Assembly (NCBI RefSeq): GCF_001238275.1
Contig: NZ_LGTB01000045.1
Span: 28,257 to 92,256 of the forward strand
Source: Bradyrhizobium viridifuturi
GTDB lineage: Bacteria; Pseudomonadota; Alphaproteobacteria; Rhizobiales; Xanthobacteraceae
DNA length: 64,000 nucleotides
Reading direction: 5' to 3'
Shown here: positions 8,527-16,456 of the stretch, in pieces
Layout: each line of letters opens with the position of its first letter
Numbering within the stretch: the first letter of the stretch is position 1
Notes under the pieces: generated by a model
The model's input: the letters and a program-made list of their open reading frames with translations, nothing else
What the model was told of the DNA's origin: nothing
Databases searched by the model: none
Program-made: the position numbers and the translations under genes

Positions 8527-9015
8527 TCATTTCACCCGCCTGAGCGCCGGGCGTTGGCCCTCGATCGAAGCCCGCACATGGGCGCGCGCACGGGCGAGGC
8601 GGGACATCACCGTGCCGATCGGCACGCCCTGGATGTCGGCGACCTCCCGGTAGCTCATGCCCTCCAGCATCACGAGCAGCAGCACCGAGCGTTGCTCCTC
8701 GACCAGCGTCGACAGCGCGCGCTCGATGTCGCGTCCCTCGGCCTCGGTGCCGCTGGCGTCGGCGTTGTTGTCGAGCAGCGGCATCAGGGGCGGCCGCCGC
8801 GCCAGCGAGCGCCTGCGGTTCTTGTTCAGGTTGGTCAGGATCGTATAGAGCCAGCTCCTGACGTCCCCGCCGAGAAACAGCCGCTCCGAGCGCAGCGCGC
8901 GCACCAGCGTGTCCTGCACCAGGTCATCGGCGATATCCGTGTCACGCACCAGCGCGCGCGCATAGCGGCGGAGCGCTGGAATCATGGCTTCGACACTTTG
9001 ACGAAACGCGGTCAT
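8527..9015 (-). CDS. ECF-family RNA polymerase sigma factor
   Basis: A 162-residue sigma-70 of the extracytoplasmic-function type. Region 2 reads RRYARALVRDTDIADDLVQDTLVRAL...SWLYTILTNLNKNRRR, and region 4 contains ALSTLVEEQRSVLLLVMLEGMSYREVADIQGVPIGTVMSRLARAR with its helix-turn-helix. ATG at 9015 (MTAFRQSVEAM) gives the standard length; an upstream start would add a Pro/Arg-rich tail. It is cotranscribed with the anti-sigma gene and is probably held inactive by it. The regulon cannot be told from this window. Confidence 0.9.
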   Translation of the reverse strand: MTAFRQSVEAMIPALRRYARALVRDTDIADDLVQDTLVRALRSERLFLGGDVRSWLYTILTNLNKNRRRSLARRPPLMPLLDNNADASGTEAEGRDIERALSTLVEEQRSVLLLVMLEGMSYREVADIQGVPIGTVMSRLARARAHVRASIEGQRPALRRVK

Positions 9016-9182
9016 GCATCCAGTCTTCGATGGTCGCGGCGATGGCCGCCTTGGCAAACATAACACCCGAACGACGTGCCTATTCCGGTTGCGCCGACCT
9101 GCGCGCAGTGCGCCTCTGCTGCGGCCGATTTGGGCTTGTCGCCAGCCAAAGTGCTGGTGTACCTCCGAACCGAAAAAATTCG

Positions 9183-9224
9183 AAGCGTAGAAGCCGAAGC
9201 GTGGAAGTCCAAGCGTGGAAGTCT
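9183..9224. repeat. Three tandem 14-bp repeats
   Basis: Units AAGCGTAGAAGCCG, AAGCGTGGAAGTCC and AAGCGTGGAAGTCT follow each other without spacing, 50 bases before the phosphatase start. Copies two and three differ at one base. It is a minor tandem duplication with no evident function. Confidence 0.7.
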
Positions 9225-9273
9225 TGGGTCAGCCGCCGGACAGCTCGCTCAGCAGGGACCAGCCGCTACGGGA

Positions 9274-9873
9274 ATGCCGGTGCCAACGATCTACTACATC
9301 CGCCACGGCGAAACCTCATGGAACGCCGAGGGCAGGCTTCAGGGCGTGCAGGACATCGCCCTCAACGAGCGCGGCCGCGCCCAGGCGGTGCATGCCGGTC
9401 GCATCCTCGCCGATCTCCTGGCGCGCGACGGCCATGACAAGACGACGCTGCCGTTCGTCGCAAGCCCGTTGATCCGGGCGCGCGCGACCATGGAGCTGGC
9501 GCGCACCGAGCTTGGCCTGCCGCCGGGCGACTACACGCTCGACGCGCGGCTGCGCGAGATCGCCTACGGGATCTGGGAGGGCTCGACGCTGGCGCAGGCG
9601 CGGGCCGCCGACCCCGTGGTCTATGCGCGCCGCCTGGCTGAGAAGTGGCAGGTCGCGCCGGAGGGCGGCGAGAGCTATGTCGACGTGCAGGCGCGGATGA
9701 CCGAATGGTACGGTTCGGTGACATCGGACACGGTCGCCGTCGCCCATGGCGGCACGGCGCGGGCGCTGATGGTCGCGCTCGGCTTCGAGACCCCGGCCTC
9801 GGCCGCCGACCTCACGATCGAGCAGGGCGCGGTCTACGTGTTCGGCGCGGCGGGCCTGCAGAAGTATAGTTAA
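9274..9873 (+). CDS. Histidine phosphatase family protein (phosphoglycerate mutase-like)
   Basis: A 199-residue protein. IYYIRHGETSWNAEGRLQG is the RHG phosphohistidine signature; ASPLIRARATMELA, LREIAYGIWEG (catalytic Glu region) and VAVAHGGTARALM (second His) complete the active site. ATG at 9274 puts RHGE near residue 10, the usual place; the frame is open further upstream through the tandem repeats, but that stretch is not protein-like. Substrate unknown: family members act on sugar phosphates, phosphoproteins or cofactor precursors. Confidence 0.88.
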   Translation: MPVPTIYYIRHGETSWNAEGRLQGVQDIALNERGRAQAVHAGRILADLLARDGHDKTTLPFVASPLIRARATMELARTELGLPPGDYTLDARLREIAYGIWEGSTLAQARAADPVVYARRLAEKWQVAPEGGESYVDVQARMTEWYGSVTSDTVAVAHGGTARALMVALGFETPASAADLTIEQGAVYVFGAAGLQKYS

Positions 9874-9880
9874 GGGGACT

Positions 9881-9976
9881 CGTCATTCCGGGGCGCGAAG
9901 CGAACCCTCAGGTGCGCAATAGCGCAGGGAATCTCGAGATTCCGGGTTCGGTCGTGCGGACCGCCCCGGAATGACG
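9881..9976. repeat. Palindromic intergenic repeat element (about 96 bp)
   Basis: Perfect 15-bp terminal arms CGTCATTCCGGGGCG (9881-9895) and CGCCCCGGAATGACG (9962-9976) enclose a second 16-bp palindrome, GGAATCTCGAGATTCC (9928-9943). The nested structure is like the small dispersed extragenic palindromes of rhizobial genomes. It lies between the phosphatase and aroC and could end phosphatase transcription. Confidence 0.75.
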
Positions 9977-10020
9977 GCGCAGAGGTTTGACCCCGCTGCC
10001 TGCCCGCGTTACGACACGGC

Positions 10021-11109
10021 ATGTCCTTCAATACTTTCGGCCATATGTTCCGCGTCACGACCTTCGGCGAGAGCCATGGGGTCGCGATCGGCTGCGTGGT
10101 GGACGGTTGCCCGCCGATGATCCCTCTGACGGTGGAGGAGATCCAGCACGACCTCGACCGCCGCAGGCCCGGCCAGTCGCGCTTCACCACCCAGCGCCAG
10201 GAGCCGGATGCGGTGAAGATCCTGTCCGGCGTGATGGCGCATCCGGAGAGCGGGGTGCAGGTCACGACCGGCACGCCGATCGCGCTGCTGATCGAGAACA
10301 CCGACCAGCGCTCGAAGGATTATTCCGAGATCAAGGACAAGTTTCGCCCCGGCCATGCCGACTTCACCTACGAGGCGAAATACGGCCTGCGCGACTATCG
10401 CGGCGGCGGACGCTCCTCGGCCCGTGAGACCGCGACCCGTGTCGCGGCCGGCGCGATCGCGCGCAAGGTGCTGCCCGAGGTGAAGGTGCGTGGCGCGCTG
10501 GTGCAGATGGGCCCGCACAAGATCGACCGCGAGAAGTGGGACTGGGAGGAGATCGCCAACAACCCGTTCTTCTGTCCGGACAAGGACAAGGCGGCGTTCT
10601 TCGAAAGCTATCTCGACGGCATCAGGAAGAGCGGCTCCTCGATCGGCGCCGTCATCGAGGTGGTCGCCGAGGGCGTGCCGGCCGGTCTCGGCGCGCCGAT
10701 CTACGCAAAGCTCGACAGCGAACTGGCGTCGGCAATGATGAGCATCAACGCGGTCAAGGGCGTGGAGATCGGCGCGGGCTTCGGCGCTGCCGAGCTGACC
10801 GGCGAAGAGAATGCCGACGAGATGCGGACCGGCAACAACGGAACGCGCTTCCTGTCCAACCATGCCGGCGGTGTGCTGGGCGGCATCTCGACCGGCCAGC
10901 CGGTGGTGGTGCGCTTTGCGGTGAAACCGACCTCGTCGATCCTGACGACGCGCCGGACCGTCGACCGCAAGGGCGCCGATACCGACATCCTGACCAAGGG
11001 CCGCCACGATCCCTGCGTCGGCATCCGGGCCGTGCCGGTGGGCGAGGCCATGATGGCCTGCGTGCTGGCCGATCATTTTCTGCGCGACCGCGGGCAGACC
11101 GGACGCTGA
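10021..11109 (+). CDS. aroC: Chorismate synthase
   Basis: A 362-residue protein matching AroC throughout: FGHMFRVTTFGESHG at the N-terminus, the invariant blocks RRRPGQSRFTTQRQEPD, DYRGGGRSSARETATRVAAGA and the C-terminal RHDPCVGIRAVPVGEAMMACVLADHFL. It converts EPSP to chorismate using reduced FMN, the last step of the shikimate pathway in the cytoplasm. Length is normal. The start is the ATG at 10021; no strong ribosome site is seen. It is separated from the cyclase gene by 43 bases and could be cotranscribed with it. Confidence 0.96.
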   Translation: MSFNTFGHMFRVTTFGESHGVAIGCVVDGCPPMIPLTVEEIQHDLDRRRPGQSRFTTQRQEPDAVKILSGVMAHPESGVQVTTGTPIALLIENTDQRSKDYSEIKDKFRPGHADFTYEAKYGLRDYRGGGRSSARETATRVAAGAIARKVLPEVKVRGALVQMGPHKIDREKWDWEEIANNPFFCPDKDKAAFFESYLDGIRKSGSSIGAVIEVVAEGVPAGLGAPIYAKLDSELASAMMSINAVKGVEIGAGFGAAELTGEENADEMRTGNNGTRFLSNHAGGVLGGISTGQPVVVRFAVKPTSSILTTRRTVDRKGADTDILTKGRHDPCVGIRAVPVGEAMMACVLADHFLRDRGQTGR

Positions 11110-11152
11110 TCCCTTATATAGTGGCGGTACCAGACCGCCCTGGGGGACTACC

Positions 11153-12346
11153 ATGAATGCGTCGGAGCTACGGGATATCATCACGTGGATGATCGGCGGC
11201 GCGCGATCGGCACCGACCCCGCAGCAGATGATGGCGGAATGCTGCGAGCGCCTGGTGCGGGCCGGCCTGCCGCTGTGGCGCATCGGCGTCTTCGTGCGCA
11301 CGTTGCATCCCGAGATCTACGGCCGCCATTTCATCTGGAAATCGGGCGGCGAGGTCGAGACCGGTACCGTCGATCACAACATCGAGGACACCCCGGAATT
11401 TGCTGTCAGCCCGCTGCCGATCGTCCTCAAGCAGGGCGTCGAAGTGCGCGCGCGGCTCGACGACCCCACGAGTGCGCGCTTTCCGATCGTCCAGGACCTG
11501 CTGGCAGAGGGCGTCACCGACTATTTCGCGGTGCCGCTGATCAATACCGACGGCCCGCCGAACGCCTCGAGCTGGACCACCAAGCAGCCGGGTGGCTTCA
11601 CCGACGAACAGCTCGATGCGATCCGCTCGATCACCGTGCCGCTGTCGCGCTATATCGAGATCGTGACGCTGCGCCGCACCGCCTCGCTGCTGCTCGACAC
11701 CTATGTCGGCAACCGTGCCGGCGAGCGCATCATGGGCGGCCAGATCCGGCGCGGCCATGCCGATACGATGGATGCCGCGATCTGGCTGTCGGACCTACGC
11801 GGCTTCACCGCGCTGTCGGACCGCCTGCCGGCCGAGACCGTCGTGGAGATCCTCAACCTCTATTTCGATTGCCAGGTCACGGCGATCCGCGAGCATGGCG
11901 GCGAGGTGCTCAAATTCATGGGCGACGGCCTGCTCGCAGTGTTCCCGGTCGACGAATATCTCGGCGACGAGGCGAAGGTCTGCTCGCGGGTGCTGGACGC
12001 CGCGCGGGCGTCCCGCGCCGGCGTCGAGGCGCTGCAATTCCCCAATGGCGACGCGGTCGAGCGCTTCCGCTTCGGCGTCGCGCTGCATCTCGGGCGCGTG
12101 CTCTACGGCAATATCGGCGGCGGCAACCGGCTCGACTTCACCTGCATCGGTCCGGCGGTCAACCTCGCCGCGCGGCTGGAGAAGATCGCCGGGCGTCTCG
12201 GCCGCACTGTGGTGGCCTCCGAGCGCTTCGCCGGTATCCATGACGGCGGCTGGAGCGATCTCGGCGAGTTTCCGATCGCGGGGTTCTCGAAGGCGGAACG
12301 GGTCTATGGCCTGTTCGACGAGGCGCCGGTTGCTGCGGCCAGTTAG
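11153..12346 (+). CDS. Class III adenylate/guanylate cyclase
   Basis: A 397-residue protein. Residues 1-190 form an N-terminal domain common in rhizobial cyclases (WMIGGARSAPTPQQMMAECCERLV), probably GAF-like or regulatory. The catalytic domain starts near residue 205; the two metal-binding Asp residues are in SDLRGFTALSD (about 214) and KFMGDGLLAVF (about 256), and DFTCIGPAVNLAARLEKIAG carries the nucleotide-contact region. No membrane segments. It would make cAMP (or cGMP) in the cytoplasm. Rhizobiales carry many paralogues, so a specific role cannot be assigned. Confidence 0.88.
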   Translation: MNASELRDIITWMIGGARSAPTPQQMMAECCERLVRAGLPLWRIGVFVRTLHPEIYGRHFIWKSGGEVETGTVDHNIEDTPEFAVSPLPIVLKQGVEVRARLDDPTSARFPIVQDLLAEGVTDYFAVPLINTDGPPNASSWTTKQPGGFTDEQLDAIRSITVPLSRYIEIVTLRRTASLLLDTYVGNRAGERIMGGQIRRGHADTMDAAIWLSDLRGFTALSDRLPAETVVEILNLYFDCQVTAIREHGGEVLKFMGDGLLAVFPVDEYLGDEAKVCSRVLDAARASRAGVEALQFPNGDAVERFRFGVALHLGRVLYGNIGGGNRLDFTCIGPAVNLAARLEKIAGRLGRTVVASERFAGIHDGGWSDLGEFPIAGFSKAERVYGLFDEAPVAAAS

Positions 12347-12357
12347 GTGCAGCGTAG

Positions 12358-13245
12358 GTGATTGACACGGACGCGCAGCATCGCACCGGGATTGCGCTGG
12401 TCGTGGCGGCCGCGGCCGCCTGGAGCACCGCGCCGTTCTTTACCCGGCTGCTGCACTTCGATTCCTGGACCATCCTGTTCTGGCGCGGGCTGTTCGGCGG
12501 CGGTGCGATCGTGCTGTTCCTGGTCGCGACGCAAGGCCGGCGCGGCGCGCGCGATCTCGTCGCGATGCCATTGAGCGGATGGCTGGTGGCCGGTCTCTCG
12601 ACCCTCGGCATGGTGACGTTCATTCCGGCGCTGCAACTGACGAGCGTCGCCAATGTCGCAATTCTCATCGCGATGCAGCCATTTGCGGCCGCCGCGATCG
12701 CCTGGCTCTGGCTGCGCGAACGGGCGCGGCCCGGCACCTTGCTGGCAAGTCTCGTAGCACTCGCGGGCGTCGCTATCACCGTGAGCGGCGCTGGCGGCAT
12801 CACGGATTACAGGGGCATCGGGCTTGCCTGCGTGATGGTGCTGGCGATTTCGCTGATGACGGTGGTGATCCGGCGGCACAAGGGCACGCCGATGATACCA
12901 GCCGCGGCGCTCTCCAACTTCCTCGGCAGTGCCGTCAGCCTGCCGCTGGGGCTCGGCATCGGCGCGGTCGGCGGCGCCGATCTCGGCGTGCTCGCGATGT
13001 TCGGCGCATGCCAGGTCGGGCTCGGTCTCACTTTGTTTACGGTCGGCTCGAGATTGCTGCCGTCCGCGCAGGCGTCGCTGATCGCAACCCTCGAAACGCC
13101 GCTGATGCCGTTCTGGGTGTGGCTGGCGTTTGCCGAGGTGCCGTCGCTGCGCGCCCTGATCGGCGGCGCGCTGGTGATGGGCGCGGTCGTCGCCGACGTC
13201 GTGCTGAGCCAGCGGACGCAACTCGCGCAGCCGGCGGAGCGGTGA
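12358..13245 (+). CDS. DMT superfamily (EamA) transporter
   Basis: A 295-residue protein with about ten hydrophobic segments in two EamA repeats: IALVVAAAAAWSTAPFFTRLL starts the first and GIGLACVMVLAISLMTVVIRR the second; SAQASLIATLETPLMPFWVWLAFAE is the typical late segment of the family. Start is GTG at 12358, 11 bases after the cyclase stop, so the two genes are likely cotranscribed. Substrate unknown; relatives export amino acids or other metabolites. Confidence 0.85.
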   Translation: MIDTDAQHRTGIALVVAAAAAWSTAPFFTRLLHFDSWTILFWRGLFGGGAIVLFLVATQGRRGARDLVAMPLSGWLVAGLSTLGMVTFIPALQLTSVANVAILIAMQPFAAAAIAWLWLRERARPGTLLASLVALAGVAITVSGAGGITDYRGIGLACVMVLAISLMTVVIRRHKGTPMIPAAALSNFLGSAVSLPLGLGIGAVGGADLGVLAMFGACQVGLGLTLFTVGSRLLPSAQASLIATLETPLMPFWVWLAFAEVPSLRALIGGALVMGAVVADVVLSQRTQLAQPAER

Positions 13246-13252
13246 AGGGCGG

Positions 13253-14014
13253 CTAGCCGCGTGCGTAAGACTGCTTCAGGCCGAAGGTCAGGATCGACAG
13301 CGTGATCCACAGCCGCAGCATGGCGAAGCTGAAGATGAAAACGACGTAGACCAGGTTCTTGATCGGCTGGCCCACCTCGGAGGTCTGCCAGAATTGCCAG
13401 ATCACAGTGCGCACAAACTGCTGCCCGTAGCCGAGCGCCACGTTGATCGCACCAAGCGCGAGCACTGCGACACTAAGCCAGAGCGCGTGCCGGCCAAGGT
13501 CCTTGGCGGCGGCAAACAGCGCGACGCGGCCGCCATTACCTTCGGCGTTGACGATGATCATCAGTACCAGCGCTGCGATCGCAGCACTCCATAGCCGGCC
13601 GAGATCGGCGCCTTGATCGAAGGCCATGCCGTCGAGGCCCCACAGCAGGTGCGGCGCAAACGAGGCGAAGCCGACCGCCGCAGTGGCGAGTGTCGCGATG
13701 ATGATCACAAGCACGATCCGCCACAGGATCGATAGTGACAGCCTGATCTGCTCGGCCAGCGTCAATTCGCCGAGCGATGATTGGCCCCCGGCAGCCTGGA
13801 TCGAATCCCGTGCCGTCGCGAAGAAGGCGAGCAGCACGCAGACGTCGGCCAGCACCAGTGCGGGCAATGTCAGGCCGGGCTTGCCGAAGCCGACGATCCG
13901 TATCGCCGTCGCCATGACGAGCCAAGGCAAAGCGGGTAGGGGGCGAAACGGCCCGAACGAGGTCTCCGGGCGGGTTTTCCGCAGTGAAAGCTGTTGGCGC
14001 AGTGCGACAGTCAT
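13253..14014 (-). CDS. Conserved hypothetical membrane protein
   Basis: A 253-residue protein with about six predicted membrane segments (LPWLVMATAIRIVG, LTLPALVLADVCVLLAFFAT, IVLVIIIATLATAAVGFA, LWSAAIAALVLMIIV, ALWLSVAVLALGAINVALG, LVYVVFIFSFAMLRLWITLSIL). ATG at 14014 (MTVALRQQLSLRKTRP) gives a basic cytoplasmic N-terminus; a TTG at 14089 would add 25 residues. I do not recognise a family. It lies just downstream of clpS on the same strand and converges on the EamA gene. Confidence 0.7.
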   Translation of the reverse strand: MTVALRQQLSLRKTRPETSFGPFRPLPALPWLVMATAIRIVGFGKPGLTLPALVLADVCVLLAFFATARDSIQAAGGQSSLGELTLAEQIRLSLSILWRIVLVIIIATLATAAVGFASFAPHLLWGLDGMAFDQGADLGRLWSAAIAALVLMIIVNAEGNGGRVALFAAAKDLGRHALWLSVAVLALGAINVALGYGQQFVRTVIWQFWQTSEVGQPIKNLVYVVFIFSFAMLRLWITLSILTFGLKQSYARG

Positions 14015-14104
14015 GCCGCGTTGGTGCCATGCGATCCCTAAAGCAGGGGTGGCTGCGATCGATAAAATGCCCGGCAAGGCCTGCGGCAAACTGGCGCTGC
14101 CGCG

Positions 14105-14410
14105 CTATTCCTCGGGCTCGGTGGTGAACAGCAGCGGGTAGCCCTTGGCGCGGCCGGCGTCGGTGGCCCGCGTCGCCTTGGTCTCGGCGACGTCCCTGGT
14201 GAACACGGCGACCACGCAGACGCCGCGCTGATGCGCGGTCAGCATCACCTTATAGGCCTGGTCGTCGGTCATGCGGAATTCGCCCTTCAGCACGGTGACG
14301 ACGAATTCGCGCGGCGTGTAGTCGTCGTTGACCAGGATCACCTTGTGCAGGCGCGGCCGCTCGACCTTGGTCTTCGTCCTGGTTTTCGGCTTGACGACGC
14401 TATCGGGCAT
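14105..14410 (-). CDS. clpS: ATP-dependent Clp protease adaptor ClpS
   Basis: A 101-residue adaptor that delivers N-degron substrates to ClpAP. Core motifs are VILVNDDYTPREFVVTVL (the acidic N-degron pocket residues), KVMLTAHQRGVCVVAVFTRDVAETKA and the C-terminal YPLLFTTEPEE. The start ATG at 14410 has AGGGAG upstream; the frame is open further but that part is Arg-rich and unlikely. clpA is not in the window. Confidence 0.93.
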   Translation of the reverse strand: MPDSVVKPKTRTKTKVERPRLHKVILVNDDYTPREFVVTVLKGEFRMTDDQAYKVMLTAHQRGVCVVAVFTRDVAETKATRATDAGRAKGYPLLFTTEPEE

Positions 14411-14631
14411 CGCACTCCCTCGCGATTGCTCCGTAAGACTACCGTCTCCCGGCACATCTTGGAACCGTTCGATTTGCACGGCGTCATTGCGGCAACGGCA
14501 CGGCGCGCGTTGCCTCATGCGTGACGTCTAACCTGCAGGCGTCTAACTTGAATGTGAAGGATAGATGATATCCGCGCTTTTCGCCGCCTGATTTGCGTGT
14601 CACCATGACGGGATACGACGGGAGGGCCGCA

Positions 14632-15483
14632 ATGCGCTGGTATGTCTCGATCGGAGCGGTGCTTGTCGCGGGCATGTTGGCCAGCGGCGATGTGGCCGGT
14701 GTTGCCGCGCCCGGCCCGGGCAATCAGTCCGGCCATCGCGTTGCGGAAAAGGAATCCACGCCGAGCGTCGACATCGAGTTGATCATTGCGGTCGACGTCT
14801 CCTATTCGATGGACATGGACGAGCTCGCGATCCAGCGCGAGGGCTACGCGCAGGCAATCGTGTCCAAGGATTTCTTGCAGGCGCTGAAGGCCGGCCCGAA
14901 CGGCAAGATCTCGATCACCTATTTCGAGTGGGCCGCGTCCAACGACCAGAAGGTGATCATTCCCTGGCGGGTGATCGACGGCCCAGAATCGGCAGACGCG
15001 GTCTCCGCCGAGATCATGAAGACGCCGGTGCGCCGCGCCTCGCGCACCTCGATCTCGGGCGCGATCTACTTTGCGATTCCGATGTTCGACGAGAACCCGC
15101 ATCGCGGCATTCGCCGCGTGATCGATATTTCCGGCGATGGGCCCAACAATAACGGCGCGCCGATCACGCCGGCGCGCGATGCCGCGCTCGACAAGGGCAT
15201 CGTCATCAACGGTCTGCCGATCATGGTGAAGGAGCCGTCCTATTCGACGATGGATATCGAGAATCTCGACTACTACTACGAGGATTGCGTGATCGGCGGG
15301 CCCGGCTCCTTCGTGGTGACGATCAAGGATCGCGAGAAGTTCAAGGAGGCGATCCGCACCAAGCTGCTGCTCGAAGTCGCCGGCCGCACCCCCGAGCGCC
15401 CGGTGGTGCGGACCGCCGAGAAGGAGCCGCGGGTCAGCTGCACGATCGGCGAGAAGATCTGGCAGGACCGCTGGGGACGATAG
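14632..15483 (+). CDS. DUF1194 (von Willebrand A-like) secreted protein
   Basis: A 283-residue protein with a clean signal peptide (MRWYVSIGAVLVAGMLASG). The MIDAS-like motif DVSYSMD lies near residue 55, and RVIDISGDGPNNNG and GLPIMVKEP match the DUF1194 family common in Rhizobiales. ATG at 14632 is chosen because GGAGGG sits about 7 bases upstream and the signal peptide begins there; ATGs at 14593 or 14605 would precede it. Probably periplasmic, perhaps a metal-dependent protein-binding module. No partner gene is obvious. Confidence 0.85.
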   Translation: MRWYVSIGAVLVAGMLASGDVAGVAAPGPGNQSGHRVAEKESTPSVDIELIIAVDVSYSMDMDELAIQREGYAQAIVSKDFLQALKAGPNGKISITYFEWAASNDQKVIIPWRVIDGPESADAVSAEIMKTPVRRASRTSISGAIYFAIPMFDENPHRGIRRVIDISGDGPNNNGAPITPARDAALDKGIVINGLPIMVKEPSYSTMDIENLDYYYEDCVIGGPGSFVVTIKDREKFKEAIRTKLLLEVAGRTPERPVVRTAEKEPRVSCTIGEKIWQDRWGR

Positions 15484-15490
15484 CGATCAT

Positions 15491-15573
15491 GTAGGATGGG
15501 GAGAGCGCAGCGAAACCCATCATCGTGCCGCGGGTTCGAAGTGATGGGTTTCGCTGCGCTCTACCCATCCTAC
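15491..15573. repeat. Palindromic intergenic repeat element (about 83 bp)
   Basis: Near-perfect arms: GTAGGATGGG followed by AGAGCGCAGCGAAACCCAT on the left, and ATGGGTTTCGCTGCGCTCT followed by CCCATCCTAC on the right. The structure is of the GTAGG(A/G)TGGG type dispersed in bradyrhizobia. It sits between convergent genes; the stop codon of the minus-strand nucleotidyltransferase is inside the right arm. Confidence 0.8.
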
Positions 15574-16403
15574 GGTTCTGCCGATCTCTCGCCTAGCTCA
15601 GTCTCCAGCATCCGCAGCGTCCGCAATGCGGCGGCGTAGTCCGCCGCTCCGATCTGCCGCCAGACCTCGGCGACGCGCGCGGCGAGGTCCCGGACCGTCA
15701 CCGGAAAATTCGCAGCCTGCGCCAGCGCGCCCTTTTCGTTGATCAGATACTGCCCGTTCAGTGCGAACAGCACCTGTGCGGTGCAGGCCAGCGCACGGTA
15801 GGCACACCCTGCGATATGCGTGCCGTCGCCGCGCGGTACGGCAAGCTCGGCATTCTCGATTGCGAACAGGATTTCCCATTGAAAGCGCCGGAGCAGTGCG
15901 TCGCGCAGGGCCGGCGGGAAGGGCGTGGTCTTCGCCTTCATTGCTGCGACGAGGCTGTCGGGATCATGCAGCGCACGGCACAGCGCGACCTCGCCCATCC
16001 AGATCGCCGAGCAGAAGCCGTGCGGATGGCCCGGCTGGTAATGCATGCCAATCTCGCCGTTCCGGCAGGCCTCGATGACATCAGTGACCCCTTCGGCGCT
16101 GCGGTAGAGCAGGTCGACTTTGTGGCCGCCGATCGCGAGCCAGGCGCCGCCGACGATCCACGGCCCCCAATCGCCGACTGGTGTCACATTCACGGCAGCG
16201 GGGTCGTCGACCAGGCCGGTCGCGGCCGCGCGCAGCCGATCGATATCGAGAGCGGTGCCGTTCCGGTAGTAGAGGCCGAGATCGTAATCAGAGGCGTCAT
16301 GCGCCGTGCCGCGCGCCCGCGAGCCGCCGAGCACGATGGCAGCGACACCAGGCACGGCGGCGAGGACGGGAATGATGTGCGCGAGCAGCGGATCGTGGGA
16401 CAT
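15570..16403 (-). CDS. Nucleotidyltransferase domain protein (DUF4037-like)
   Basis: A 277-residue protein. IVLGGSRARGTAHDASDYDLGLYY is a clear polymerase-beta-type nucleotidyltransferase motif (GGSRARG plus DxD). The rest (WIVGGAWLAIGGHKVDLLYR, CSAIWMGEVALCRAL, LFAIENAELAVPRGD) resembles families that nucleotidylate small molecules or tRNA-like targets. ATG at 16403 (MSHDPLLAH) places the motif about 30 residues in. Substrate unknown. Confidence 0.75.
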   Translation of the reverse strand: MSHDPLLAHIIPVLAAVPGVAAIVLGGSRARGTAHDASDYDLGLYYRNGTALDIDRLRAAATGLVDDPAAVNVTPVGDWGPWIVGGAWLAIGGHKVDLLYRSAEGVTDVIEACRNGEIGMHYQPGHPHGFCSAIWMGEVALCRALHDPDSLVAAMKAKTTPFPPALRDALLRRFQWEILFAIENAELAVPRGDGTHIAGCAYRALACTAQVLFALNGQYLINEKGALAQAANFPVTVRDLAARVAEVWRQIGAADYAAALRTLRMLETELGERSAEP

Positions 16404-16456
16404 GCTATGCGGATTATAGCGAGACCACCGCACGCCGCGATAGGCGCAACGATGCT

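Noticed and set aside
9067..9273. Extension of the phosphatase reading frame upstream through the tandem repeats
   Set aside because: The added 66 residues come partly from 14-bp tandem repeats and have no family match, while ATG 9274 places the RHG motif at its usual position.
9881..9976. CRISPR array or insertion-sequence ends
   Set aside because: Only one pair of arms with no spaced repeats and no transposase; a small palindromic repeat explains it.
10009..11301. 430-codon minus-strand frame opposite aroC
   Set aside because: Antisense of an unmistakable chorismate synthase; no motifs or start signal of its own.
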